Source: Phocaeicola salanitronis DSM 18170
GTDB lineage: Bacteria; Bacteroidota; Bacteroidia; Bacteroidales; Bacteroidaceae
DNA length: 64,000 nt
Direction: 5' to 3'
NCBI RefSeq assembly: GCF_000190575.1
Contig: NC_015164.1
Coordinates: 124,001-188,000, forward strand
In this document: positions 42,755 through 51,206 of the stretch, in pieces
Numbering within the stretch: the stretch's first letter is position 1
Layout of the letters: every line of letters starts with the position of its first letter
Position numbers and translations under genes: made by a program
The notes under the pieces: model-generated
Told to the model about the DNA's origin: nothing
The model's database searches: none
Seen by the model: the letters and a program-made list of their open reading frames with translations, nothing else

Positions 42755-42786
42755 CGCCTTATCGGGCAAATTCTTTCTTTTTTCAT

Positions 42787-42816
42787 CTTGTGTTTCATCG
42801 AATATCCTTATCTTTG
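42787..42816 (+). promoter_or_regulatory. Promoter of the DUF5715-truA-SLC13 operon
   Basis: TATCTTTG at 42809-42816 with CTTG at 42787-42790 (18 bp spacing). Because it lies downstream of the earlier in-frame ATG at 42703, it fixes the true DUF5715 start at 42838. Confidence 0.6.
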
Positions 42817-42837
42817 CGTGTCTTAAAATGGGAAAGT

Positions 42838-43509
42838 ATGAAGAAAATATCGGATATAAGCTTGATTGTGTGCGGATTCCTGCTGCTTTTGGGAAGCTGT
42901 ATGGAGCCCGACCGCACAATCGTGCTGAACAACCCTCACAATATACGGGGGGTGGTGAGTTATAAACGGAGTTTCAATGATTTGAACGATGTGCAGCTTG
43001 CAACGGCGAAGCGTATCGGCATCCGTCCGATAGCATCGCGAAAGGACGCCGAAGACGAGGTGGAATCTTCCCACCTTACCCGAATCGCTCCGTGCGAGCG
43101 GTACGATGTGGATTCGTTGACTCACTCCATTCCTTACCTCATCCCGAAAGCCGAAGCCTTGCTTGATACCATTGGCGTCAATTTTCTCGACTCGTTGAAG
43201 CAGAAGGGGCTGAACCCGAACAAGATAATCGTGACCTCGGTGTTGCGTACCAAAGATGATGTGAAACGCTTGCGCCGCACCAACGGGAATGCTTCGCTTA
43301 ATTCGTGTCATTTTTATGGAACCACGTTCGATGTCAGTTGGAAACGGTTTGTGAAAGTAGAGCATCCCGAAGGACGCCCCATGCAGGATGTGGGGGCGGA
43401 TACGTTGAAGATGGTGCTCTCGGAAGTGCTCCGTGACTTGCGGAAAGCCGACCGGTGTTACGTAAAGTACGAGTTGCGTCAAGGATGTTTTCACATAACG
43501 GCACGGTGA
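42838..43509 (+). CDS. DUF5715 lipoprotein with M15-like peptidase motifs
   Basis: 223 residues from ATG 42838, which gives a lipoprotein signal ending LLGSC (Cys21). The C-terminal part has [26 protein letters not shown] (His158, Asp165) and GCFHITAR (His219). This is the SxHxxGxxxD...H pattern of zinc D-Ala-D-Ala metallopeptidases (VanY/M15 type), so a periplasmic peptidoglycan-cleaving role is plausible. The family (DUF5715) is common in Bacteroidota and uncharacterised as far as I know. Its stop is 4 bp before truA, so it leads an operon with truA and the SLC13 permease. Confidence 0.85.
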   Translation: MKKISDISLIVCGFLLLLGSCMEPDRTIVLNNPHNIRGVVSYKRSFNDLNDVQLATAKRIGIRPIASRKDAEDEVESSHLTRIAPCERYDVDSLTHSIPYLIPKAEALLDTIGVNFLDSLKQKGLNPNKIIVTSVLRTKDDVKRLRRTNGNASLNSCHFYGTTFDVSWKRFVKVEHPEGRPMQDVGADTLKMVLSEVLRDLRKADRCYVKYELRQGCFHITAR

Positions 43510-43513
43510 GCGT

Positions 43514-44320
43514 ATGGCACGGTATTTCATGTATTTAGGATACGACGGTACGAATTATCACGGCTGGCAAATCCAGCCCAACGGGGCGAGTGTGCAGGAA
43601 GAGTTGCAGAAAGCGCTCTCTACCTTGATGCGCCGTCCGGTAGAAGTGGTGGGGGCAGGACGCACGGATGCGGGAGTGCATGCCAGCCTGATGGTGGCGC
43701 ATGCGGATATAGATGCGTTGGCGGATGCGGCTATATGGGTGGGCAAACTCAACCGCTTGCTTCCGCCCGACATTGCGGTATACCGTATGCGGAGGGTTGC
43801 GGACGATGCCCATGCCCGTTTTGACGCTACTTATCGGAAGTATCAGTATCATGTCACGACAAGCAAGAATCCTTTTCTCCGGCATTATGCGTGGCGGGTG
43901 TTCCAGCCGCTTGACTTCGGGCGGATGAACGAAGCCGCTTCCGTGCTTTTCGAGTATACCGACTTTACGAGCTTCAGCAAGTTGCATACCGATGTGAAGA
44001 CCAACAATTGCCGCATCCTGTATGCCCGCTGGGAGCAGACGGGAGCGGATGAATGGGTATTTACCATTCAGGCAGACCGGTTCTTGCGCAATATGGTGCG
44101 GGCGGTGGTAGGTACGCTGGTCGAAGTAGGGAGGGGGAAGCTCACCATAGAAGGGTTCCGCCGGGTAATAGAAGCGAAAAACCGGTGCAGTGCGGGTACG
44201 TCTGTGCCCGGAAATGCCCTTTTTCTGGTCGATGTGGGGTATCCCGAACATTTGTTCCTTGATGCGGAAGAAAAGGCTTCTGTTTCTTCTGCGGTGAATG
44301 ATAGTCATTTAAATAGTTGA
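43514..44320 (+). CDS. truA: tRNA pseudouridine(38-40) synthase
   Basis: 268 residues. The start [21 protein letters not shown] and the catalytic motif [11 protein letters not shown] (Asp52) are diagnostic. [15 protein letters not shown] substrate residues ([11 protein letters not shown]) and the C-terminal [17 protein letters not shown] are present. It isomerises U38-U40 in the tRNA anticodon arm. The C-terminal tail after about 250 is a short non-conserved extension. Confidence 0.97.
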   Translation: MARYFMYLGYDGTNYHGWQIQPNGASVQEELQKALSTLMRRPVEVVGAGRTDAGVHASLMVAHADIDALADAAIWVGKLNRLLPPDIAVYRMRRVADDAHARFDATYRKYQYHVTTSKNPFLRHYAWRVFQPLDFGRMNEAASVLFEYTDFTSFSKLHTDVKTNNCRILYARWEQTGADEWVFTIQADRFLRNMVRAVVGTLVEVGRGKLTIEGFRRVIEAKNRCSAGTSVPGNALFLVDVGYPEHLFLDAEEKASVSSAVNDSHLNS

Positions 44321-44326
44321 TTTATT

Positions 44327-46186
44327 ATGCTGGTTACATTAATTATATTGGTGCTTTCGGCGGCTTTTTTCGTTTCGGGAAAGGTCCGTTCGGATATCGT
44401 GGCGCTTTGTGCCTTGATAGGCTTGTTGGTATTTCAGGTTCTTACCCCCGAAGAAGCTTTATCGGGCTTTTCCAATTCGGTGGTGATAATGATGGTAGGA
44501 CTGTTTGTAGTAGGCGGCGCTATCTTCCAGACCGGGTTGGCGAAGATGATTAGTTCGCGCATCCTGAAGCTTGCCGGAAAAAGCGAGCTGAGGTTGTTCT
44601 TGCTGGTCATGCTGGTCACTTCGGCTATCGGAGCTTTTGTGAGCAATACGGGAACGGTAGCCCTGATGCTCCCCATCGTAGTAAGCCTTGCCGCAAATGC
44701 GGGCATGAATCCCGGACGTTTGTTGATGCCTCTTGCCTTTGCAAGCAGCATGGGAGGCATGATGACGCTTATCGGTACGCCTCCCAACTTGGTTATCCAG
44801 GATACGTTGGTGCATGCCGGATTCGAGCCTTTGTCGTTTTTCTCGTTCTTGCCGGTGGGCTTGATTTGCATGTTGACCGGTATTCTGGTCTTGTTGCCTC
44901 TTACCAAATGGTTCCTTTCGAAAAGGAAGAAGAAGGACGAGGAGGTTTCTTCCGGAAAATCGTTGAGCGAACTGGTGAAGGAGTATGGCTTGGCGCACAA
45001 CCTGTTCCGCCTGCGGGTAGATGCCGCTTCGGATATCGTAGGGCAAACGGTGCAGACGCTGGATGTGAGGCGGCGTTATGGACTGAATATTCTGGAGGTG
45101 CGCCGTGGGGAAGCATCGCAACACCGTTTCCTGAAGACGGTTACGCAGAAGCTGGCTTCGGCGGATACGGTTATTCAGGCGAATGACGTATTGTATATTA
45201 ACGGAGACGCTTCGGCGGTAAACCGTTTTGCCGGCGAGTGCAGGCTGGAGATGATGGACGGACATGCCACCGAGGAAGCTGGCAATGGCGAACGCTCATT
45301 GGGCTTTTACGACATCGGCATTGCTGAAATTGTGTTGATGCCTACCTCCAACATCCTCAATCAGCGGGTGAAAGAAGCCGGTTTCCGCGATAAGTTCAAT
45401 GTGAATGTGCTGGGCATCCGCCGGAAGAAAGAATACATCTTGCAAGACCTTGGCAACGAGCGGATGCATAACGGCGATGTGTTGCTTGTGCAAGGGCAAT
45501 GGCAGGACATAGCCCGGCTGACCAAGGAAGATACCGATTGGGTCGTATTGGGGCAGCCGCTTGCCGAAGCCGCCAAGGTGACACTGGATTACAAGGCACC
45601 GGTGGCAGCGTTTATTATGGTTTTGATGGTGGTGATGATGGTGTTCGACTTTATTCCGGTGGCTCCCGTTACGGCGGTGATGATAGCCGCCATGCTCATG
45701 GTGCTTACGGGGTGCTTCCGCAATGTGGAGGCTGCATATAAGACGATTAACTGGGAAACAATCGTGCTTTTTGCCGCAATGCTTCCCATGTCGCTTGCCT
45801 TGGAGAAAACCGGCGCTTCCGAATCCATATCCAATTCCTTGGTGAGCGGGTTGGGGGCTTACGGACCCATAGCTTTGATGGCTGGAATTTACTTTACCAC
45901 TTCTCTGATGACGATGTTTATCAGCAATACGGTGACGGCTGTGCTTATGGCGCCTATTGCCTTGCAAAGCGCGGTGCAGATAGGGGTTAGTCCGGTTCCG
46001 TTCCTTTTTGCGGTGACCGTAGCGGCAAGCATGTGTTTCGCTTCTCCGTTTTCCACTCCGCCCAATGCCTTGGTGATGCCTGCCGGGCAATATACGTTTA
46101 TGGATTATATTAAGGTGGGTCTTCCGTTGCAGATTATCATGGGAATCGTGATGGTATTCGCGCTTCCGATGCTTTTCCCGTTCTGA
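44327..46186 (+). CDS. SLC13-type permease with two RCK/TrkA-C domains
   Basis: 619 residues. Two membrane halves with about ten helices flank a cytoplasmic insert. The N-terminal half has the SLC13 stretch FVSNTGTVALMLPIV (SNT), GTPPNLVIQD, and the C-terminal half ISNTVTAVLMAPIALQ. The insert (about 200-390) holds two TrkA-C-type domains, DIVGQTVQTLDVRRRYGLNIL and NQRVKEAGFRDKFNVNVLGIRR, which usually bind a small ligand and gate transport. Likely cargo is a divalent anion (sulfate or dicarboxylate), unproven. It starts 6 bp after truA. Confidence 0.93.
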   Translation: MLVTLIILVLSAAFFVSGKVRSDIVALCALIGLLVFQVLTPEEALSGFSNSVVIMMVGLFVVGGAIFQTGLAKMISSRILKLAGKSELRLFLLVMLVTSAIGAFVSNTGTVALMLPIVVSLAANAGMNPGRLLMPLAFASSMGGMMTLIGTPPNLVIQDTLVHAGFEPLSFFSFLPVGLICMLTGILVLLPLTKWFLSKRKKKDEEVSSGKSLSELVKEYGLAHNLFRLRVDAASDIVGQTVQTLDVRRRYGLNILEVRRGEASQHRFLKTVTQKLASADTVIQANDVLYINGDASAVNRFAGECRLEMMDGHATEEAGNGERSLGFYDIGIAEIVLMPTSNILNQRVKEAGFRDKFNVNVLGIRRKKEYILQDLGNERMHNGDVLLVQGQWQDIARLTKEDTDWVVLGQPLAEAAKVTLDYKAPVAAFIMVLMVVMMVFDFIPVAPVTAVMIAAMLMVLTGCFRNVEAAYKTINWETIVLFAAMLPMSLALEKTGASESISNSLVSGLGAYGPIALMAGIYFTTSLMTMFISNTVTAVLMAPIALQSAVQIGVSPVPFLFAVTVAASMCFASPFSTPPNALVMPAGQYTFMDYIKVGLPLQIIMGIVMVFALPMLFPF

Positions 46187-46261
46187 CGGGGGAGACACAT
46201 AGTCTCAATAAACGATGCGGGCTGCTTGTTCTCCGGCATCAGGCTTTTGCGTGGCGGGTCC

Positions 46262-46345
46262 TCACAGGTCAGGACTGCAGTTTTATGGGGTCAGGACTCC
46301 AGTCCTTACAGCATAGGACTGCAGTCCTTGCCGGGAGGACTGGCG
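46262..46345. repeat. AGGACTGCAGTCCT palindrome cluster
   Basis: Four AGGACTG words lie in 84 bp: CAGGACTGCAGTTTT, CAGGACTCCAGTCCTTAC, the perfect palindrome AGGACTGCAGTCCT (46315-46328) and GGAGGACTGG. They fill the gap between the convergent SLC13 and TIGR03915 genes. Confidence 0.75.
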
Positions 46346-46414
46346 GAAGGAGCAGGATGTCTTAGGTTATGTATGCGTTTGCGTGGGGGAAAGCGGATGC
46401 ATGGCGGAGGCTTT

Positions 46415-47188
46415 TCAGCCTTCGTTCTTTTCGGTCAGAAACTTCCAGTACCGGACGGGCATATCTTTTTTGTGCTTTACGGGATTGAGCCGTTCGCGGA
46501 TGCAGATGGAGTCGAAATAGTTTTTCCAAAGTGCTTGGTATAGTTTTTCGTTTTTGTCCAACAGGTTTTCGTCTACTTTCCCTGTGCGCAATGCCCCTTG
46601 GCTGGCATGGGTGAATGTGATTTCATCGACGTGTGTGCCATTATAGGAATAGCCGTATTTGCGTTTGGCATCGTAGATAATCCAAGGCTGGTCGGCAAAA
46701 CGGTCCCGGAAATGTCCGATTGTGAGTGGAATGACATCGTAGAGCGGCTCCATTATTCCGAAATAAGTGCCGTCTGCCAGCTTTTGGAAACGCATGAACT
46801 GGAGGATGCGGTACCGTTCTCCGCTCACTTTCCTTCCCAGTTGGGTTACGGAAAGGATGGTCGGGTCGGCAAAGTCGGTATGGATTGGGACGGGCGAGTC
46901 TACTACTTTTTTCATGTACCGCAAGAGGAGCATGGGGGCTTCGGGCGTTTCCGAAAGCCAGCAATAAGTGAGTAGGGTAGCGTTCCGTCCCGGAAGCTTC
47001 CGGCACAAGGCTTTCCATACTCTTTCGGCTTTGCCAAGGTCGGTTATGACGCGGTGCACTTCATCATAGAACAAAGGCAAAGGCTCTGCTTCATGCAACA
47101 AAGCATGGGGGAAGCTTTTTCGGGCGTATGCATCAAACAGAGCCGTAAGCAATCCTTCGAATGTGCGGTCGTATGTGAAAATAATCAT
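46415..47188 (-). CDS. TIGR03915-family putative DNA repair protein
   Basis: 257 residues from ATG 47188 (MIIFTYDRTFEGLLTALF, the usual start of the family); an ATG at 47203 is possible. TYCWLSETPEAPMLLLRY, ILQFMRFQKLADGTYFGIMEPLYDVI and WIIYDAKRKYGYSYNG are recognisable blocks, with WKNYFDSICIRERLNPVKHKKDMPVRYWKFLTE at the C-terminus. In most genomes this protein is encoded directly beside a radical SAM protein of TIGR03916 and is thought to act with it on DNA. No radical SAM gene is present in this window. Biochemical function is unproven. Confidence 0.85.
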   Translation of the reverse strand: MIIFTYDRTFEGLLTALFDAYARKSFPHALLHEAEPLPLFYDEVHRVITDLGKAERVWKALCRKLPGRNATLLTYCWLSETPEAPMLLLRYMKKVVDSPVPIHTDFADPTILSVTQLGRKVSGERYRILQFMRFQKLADGTYFGIMEPLYDVIPLTIGHFRDRFADQPWIIYDAKRKYGYSYNGTHVDEITFTHASQGALRTGKVDENLLDKNEKLYQALWKNYFDSICIRERLNPVKHKKDMPVRYWKFLTEKNEG

Positions 47189-47237
47189 TCTGACTGATGT
47201 CATGGAATTAAGCATTGGCCATGCTGGAGGGCGCGGG

Positions 47238-48122
47238 TTATTTAACGTCCTCCAGTATGATAGAGTATCCGGCATTGAAACTCTTGCCGGGTTCGAGCGA
47301 CTGCATCCATCGGCGGTCCTTGAACTCTCCGTGATAACCTACGGCATCACATCTTCCATACCACGGCTCGATGCATACAAAAGGCACATCGGGATGGGCT
47401 ATGCTGGGTGACCAGATAGCCACAAGCGGGCTTTCGAATTCCAGGCTGATGTAAGGATTCTTTTGCTTGTCGGTCAGTGTGATTTTCTTCAGCTGGCTAT
47501 TGTCGAAAATGTAGGTGTCACATAGGAAAGTCGCGGGTGTCAGTTCCAGCATGCCATTGTTTAGTGTAAGCGTCTTCCGCTTTTCAGAAGTACATCCTTT
47601 TTCGGTAGGAAATACAAAGTCCAATGTGTCTTTATTTTCCCCGAAGTCAAGGAATCCCCTTTCGTTTGTGACCGGGTCCAAGTCGCGGTAGTAAAATGCC
47701 GGATGTGCCCCGATTTGGAAGTACATGGTTTCGTCTCCGGTGTTCTGTACGCTCCAAATCACTTCAATTCGGTTTCCTTTCAAACGGTATCCTATTTCGA
47801 GCACAAACGGGAACGGGTATTTTTTTAATGTTTCCTCATCGCTCTCCAAGCTGTAGATAAGTGCATTGTCTTCTTCATAGGTAAGCTGGAAGTTCATGTC
47901 GCGGGCGAATCCGTGTTGTCCCAGTTCGTAAATGTGTCCTTTGTGACGGTAAATATTATTCCATACCCTGCCTACGATAGGAAAAAGTACGGGTGAATGG
48001 CGTCCCCAATATTTGGGGTCGGCTTGCCACAAGTATTCGGTGTCATTCGCTACGATGCTTACAAGTTCGGCTCCGTGGCCGGCGATTTGGATGCTTACTT
48101 TGTCGTTGGATAGTGTTTCCAT
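47238..48122 (-). CDS. Aldose 1-epimerase-family protein (LacX-like)
   Basis: 294 residues, cytoplasmic. GAELVSIVANDTEYLWQADPKYWGRHSPVLFPIVGR is the substrate-pocket start, with HGFARDMNF (catalytic His) and HPAFYYRD, and the general-base Glu candidate in CIEPWYG. The family interconverts sugar anomers. The LacX branch has an uncertain natural sugar. It starts 152 bp from the divergent histidine-kinase gene, and a CAAAAGTA/TACTTTTG -7 box sits at 48171-48178. Confidence 0.92.
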   Translation of the reverse strand: METLSNDKVSIQIAGHGAELVSIVANDTEYLWQADPKYWGRHSPVLFPIVGRVWNNIYRHKGHIYELGQHGFARDMNFQLTYEEDNALIYSLESDEETLKKYPFPFVLEIGYRLKGNRIEVIWSVQNTGDETMYFQIGAHPAFYYRDLDPVTNERGFLDFGENKDTLDFVFPTEKGCTSEKRKTLTLNNGMLELTPATFLCDTYIFDNSQLKKITLTDKQKNPYISLEFESPLVAIWSPSIAHPDVPFVCIEPWYGRCDAVGYHGEFKDRRWMQSLEPGKSFNAGYSIILEDVK

Positions 48123-48170
48123 ATCTTTCTTTTTTAGTTGTTATAGTTTACGTCAGGTATATTCCTTTCC

Positions 48171-48178
48171 CAAAAGTA
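48171..48178 (-). promoter_or_regulatory. -7 box of the aldose epimerase gene
   Basis: The minus strand reads TACTTTTG, matching TAnnTTTG, 49-56 bp upstream of the ATG. A -33 element is not clear. Confidence 0.4.
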
Positions 48179-48219
48179 GTAAAATTCTTTGCTCGCAAGA
48201 ATAATTTTTTGAAGTAATT

Positions 48220-48251
48220 TTTGTTGTGTATATTATTTTTACATACATTTG
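48220..48251 (+). promoter_or_regulatory. Promoter of the kinase-regulator operon
   Basis: TTTG at 48220-48223 and TACATTTG at 48244-48251, 20 bp apart, 23 bp before the ATG. Confidence 0.55.
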
Positions 48252-48273
48252 TGATAGTCAATAAGAGAAACCA

Positions 48274-50307
48274 ATGTACCGGAAGATTATAATAAGTGTA
48301 TTTGTCTGTCTTGCCTTGCTATTGGTAAGTAATTGTGGCAGGCGGAAAAATGTAGGGGAACATCTGATGTCTTGCCGTTTCTTGTTCGAACAATGGACGG
48401 ATACGTTGAGTAATGACCCGGCATACGTTTGCGCACAAGTAGATAGCCTGCTTGTCCATGTAAAGGACAGTGTGGTATATTATCAGGCGTTGGTGCTGAA
48501 GTCGAAAGCGAAAATGTTTATGTCCGAAATTGATTCGGCTGAGTGCTTGTTGGATGCAATCAGCCGGTTTTGCTCGAGTCATGGGGATTCAGGGGAAAAG
48601 GTGTGGATGTTGTCTGCGGATGCCGCCAACATGAAAGGAAACCTCTATGTGCGTAGGGCGGTCTATGACTCGGCGAGGGACGCTTTTTCCAATGCTTATC
48701 GCCTGTGCGAGAAAGCCGGAGGATATGACAAGCTGTTTGATATCTCTTTAAATTTGGCTGATTCATACGTAGTAGAAGGGGAATATGACAGGGGTGCCTT
48801 TTGGTATCGGAAAGCCTTGAGGCTTGCCGATTCATTGGATTTGGGCGATGAGTATCGTTTCCCGGTATATTATGGCTTGGCTCAAGTCAATATGAATTTG
48901 CGTGATTTTGGCAGGTGTGATTATTTTTTCGATTTAGCCGGAAAATATTACGATAGGATGAAGCCTTATGAGAAGCATATTTATCTGAATAATCGGGGAA
49001 ATTCGTATTATTATCGGGAAGATTATCCGTCTGCCTTGGCTTATTTCCGCCGTTTGCTGGCATTTTTAAGCCAGTATCCGGAAATGAAGTTCGAACGGAA
49101 TCTGACAATGGTGAATATGGGGGAAGTCTTCTTGTTGATGAACGAAACCGATTCGGCTACTTATTATTTGGACCGGTGCTATCCTTATTTCCGGGAAATA
49201 GGGAATACGACGGCTTTGTATTACATCGATACGCAATTGATAGAGCTGGCATTGAAGAAAAACAATTTGGCTTTGGCACGGAAACGCTTGCGCGATGCGG
49301 TAAAGCCGGATTTCGTTGATCCGAATATGCTCCATATCCGCAACCGCTATTTGCAGCATTATTTCGAGGAAAGCGGTAATTTCCGGCAAGCTTACCTTTA
49401 TCTGAAAGAAAACAACCGCATTGATGATTCGATACGGAATGAGCGTGTGAAGATGCGTACGGCAATGATTGCCTTGGAATACCGGCAAGACAGTACTTTG
49501 ATGGAAAAGGAAATGCTCATCCAGCAGAATAAGAATAAGGTGCTGCGTCTGAACCAATGGCTTTATGGAGGTGCGCTGGTGGTGCTTCTTGCGGTGATGT
49601 TCGGAGTCTTTGCCTTTCTTTATCGGAAGAAGAAGCGCCTTGAGAAAGAGCGCAACCTGCAGATGTCGATAAACTCGTTGCGTTTGGCAAATATCCGTAA
49701 TCGTATTTCTCCACATTTCATCTTTAATGTGTTGAACAGGGAAATGCACTTGCAGCGGGAGTCGGAAGGAGACAGATATATGAAAAGGCTGGTGAAGCTG
49801 ATCCGGCGTAATCTGGAATTGGCGGACAGCTTATCGGTATCATTGCGTGACGAGTTGGATTTTGTCCGGACTTATATTGACCTCGAAAGCGCGACTTTGC
49901 AACCGGATTTCGTTTATACGTTCGATGTTGACGCTTGTATTGACACGGCAAACGTACAAATACCTTCGATGCTGGTGCAAATACCGGTAGAGAATGCAAT
50001 CAAGCATGGCTTACGGGGAAAGCCAGGGCGGAAGCGCTTGTGCATTCGGATAGTTAAAGAGGATGAGAGTATTATGATTGCAATTCGGGACAACGGAGGT
50101 GGTTTCCGGAATGCAGACAGTGTGATGGCCTCTTCTAATGGGACGGGTACGGGCATGAAAGTGATTACCCGTACGCTTCAGCTGCTGAATGCATATAATC
50201 GCTTTCCAATTGAGATGAGAATCGCCAATATAGAGATAGAACACGAAGCTGGGTGTGAGGTTTATTTTAAAATACCCATAGATTACTCGTTTGAATTGAA
50301 GAAATAA
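48274..50307 (+). CDS. TPR-containing LytS-type sensor histidine kinase lipoprotein
   Basis: 677 residues. The signal ends LVSNC (Cys21), so the sensor side may be lipid-attached as well as membrane-spanning. About ten tetratricopeptide-like helical pairs fill 35-420, an extracytoplasmic ligand or protein binding solenoid. One membrane helix lies at about 430-450 (YGGALVVLLAVMFGVFAFLY), then a coiled coil. The His_kinase domain has RISPHFIFNVLNRE (phospho-acceptor His481, with Ile-Ser where QINPHF is usual) and a HATPase with NAIKHGLRG, DNGGGF and GTGMKVITRTLQLL. It should phosphorylate the LytTR regulator 13 bp downstream. What it senses is unknown. Confidence 0.93.
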   Translation: MYRKIIISVFVCLALLLVSNCGRRKNVGEHLMSCRFLFEQWTDTLSNDPAYVCAQVDSLLVHVKDSVVYYQALVLKSKAKMFMSEIDSAECLLDAISRFCSSHGDSGEKVWMLSADAANMKGNLYVRRAVYDSARDAFSNAYRLCEKAGGYDKLFDISLNLADSYVVEGEYDRGAFWYRKALRLADSLDLGDEYRFPVYYGLAQVNMNLRDFGRCDYFFDLAGKYYDRMKPYEKHIYLNNRGNSYYYREDYPSALAYFRRLLAFLSQYPEMKFERNLTMVNMGEVFLLMNETDSATYYLDRCYPYFREIGNTTALYYIDTQLIELALKKNNLALARKRLRDAVKPDFVDPNMLHIRNRYLQHYFEESGNFRQAYLYLKENNRIDDSIRNERVKMRTAMIALEYRQDSTLMEKEMLIQQNKNKVLRLNQWLYGGALVVLLAVMFGVFAFLYRKKKRLEKERNLQMSINSLRLANIRNRISPHFIFNVLNREMHLQRESEGDRYMKRLVKLIRRNLELADSLSVSLRDELDFVRTYIDLESATLQPDFVYTFDVDACIDTANVQIPSMLVQIPVENAIKHGLRGKPGRKRLCIRIVKEDESIMIAIRDNGGGFRNADSVMASSNGTGTGMKVITRTLQLLNAYNRFPIEMRIANIEIEHEAGCEVYFKIPIDYSFELKK

Positions 50308-50320
50308 AAAGAACTTTTTT

Positions 50321-51070
50321 ATGGAACAGGTCTTTAGAACAATTATAGTTGACGATGAGGAAAGTGCAATCGACAACCTGTGTTTCGAATTGCGCCGTTA
50401 TGTTTATGTTTCGGTAGAAGGAACGGCTCGGACCGGTGCCACAGGGCTGAAATTGATAGAAAAAGTCAAGCCTGATTTATTGTTTTTGGATGTGGAGTTG
50501 CCGGATATGTCGGGAATGGATGTCGTGGCAAGATTGCGAGACCGTATTTCATGGGATATGCGTGTGGTTTTCTATACAGCCTATAATAAATATGTAATAG
50601 ATGCTTTGCGCAGTTCCGCATTTGATTTCTTGCAAAAACCTGTAGATTCGGATGAATTGCAATTGATTATGTCCCGCTTGTGCGGACAGGGAAATAAGGG
50701 GGATGTCAGCAAGTTGGAGACTGTGTTTGCCGGACGTCCGTTTATGTTGGTTACGCCTACAGGGGATTTGCGTTTCGTCCATGCTTCCGAAATCGGTTTT
50801 TTCCGTTATCTTTCGAACCGTAAATTATGGGAAGTCGCATTGACCGATGGTACATTTTTGCCCTTACGCCGTAATACTACGGCCGAACAATTGTGTGCTT
50901 ACGATTCGGTTTTTGTTCAGATACATCAGTCGTTTATCATCAATATGCATTATTTGATTATGGTGCAGGATAACCGTTGTATCATGTATCCGCCTTTCAA
51001 TGCCGTTGAAGATTTAATCGTTTCCAAGAAGTATAAAAAGAAGATGCAAGAGCGTTTCTATCAATTGTAA
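50321..51070 (+). CDS. LytTR-family response regulator
   Basis: 249 residues. The receiver domain (1-125) has VDDEESAIDNL, phospho-acceptor Asp57 in LFLDVELPDMSG and Lys106 in FLQKPVDS. The LytTR DNA-binding domain (about 145-249) has LVTPTGDLRFVHASEIGFFRY, LWEVALTDGTFLPLRRN and FVQIHQSFIINMHYL. It binds DNA as a dimer of beta-type domains. It is cotranscribed with the kinase (13 bp) and the likely target is the DUF5723 gene downstream or itself, which remains inference. Confidence 0.95.
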   Translation: MEQVFRTIIVDDEESAIDNLCFELRRYVYVSVEGTARTGATGLKLIEKVKPDLLFLDVELPDMSGMDVVARLRDRISWDMRVVFYTAYNKYVIDALRSSAFDFLQKPVDSDELQLIMSRLCGQGNKGDVSKLETVFAGRPFMLVTPTGDLRFVHASEIGFFRYLSNRKLWEVALTDGTFLPLRRNTTAEQLCAYDSVFVQIHQSFIINMHYLIMVQDNRCIMYPPFNAVEDLIVSKKYKKKMQERFYQL

Positions 51071-51172
51071 CTTTTGACCGTATAGTCGTTAAATTAGAAC
51101 GGTTAGTATGGAAAAATGCCCGTTTAGTGAAGAATGAGCTTTTCATAAGATGCATGACATTTAATTATTGTT

Positions 51173-51180
51173 TATTTTTG
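51173..51180 (+). promoter_or_regulatory. -7 box of the DUF5723 gene
   Basis: TATTTTTG matches TAnnTTTG, 27 bp upstream of the ATG at 51207. The absence of a clear -33 would fit activation, for example by the LytTR regulator next door. Confidence 0.4.
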
Positions 51181-51206
51181 CAATAATTATTAACGATAGA
51201 GCTTAT

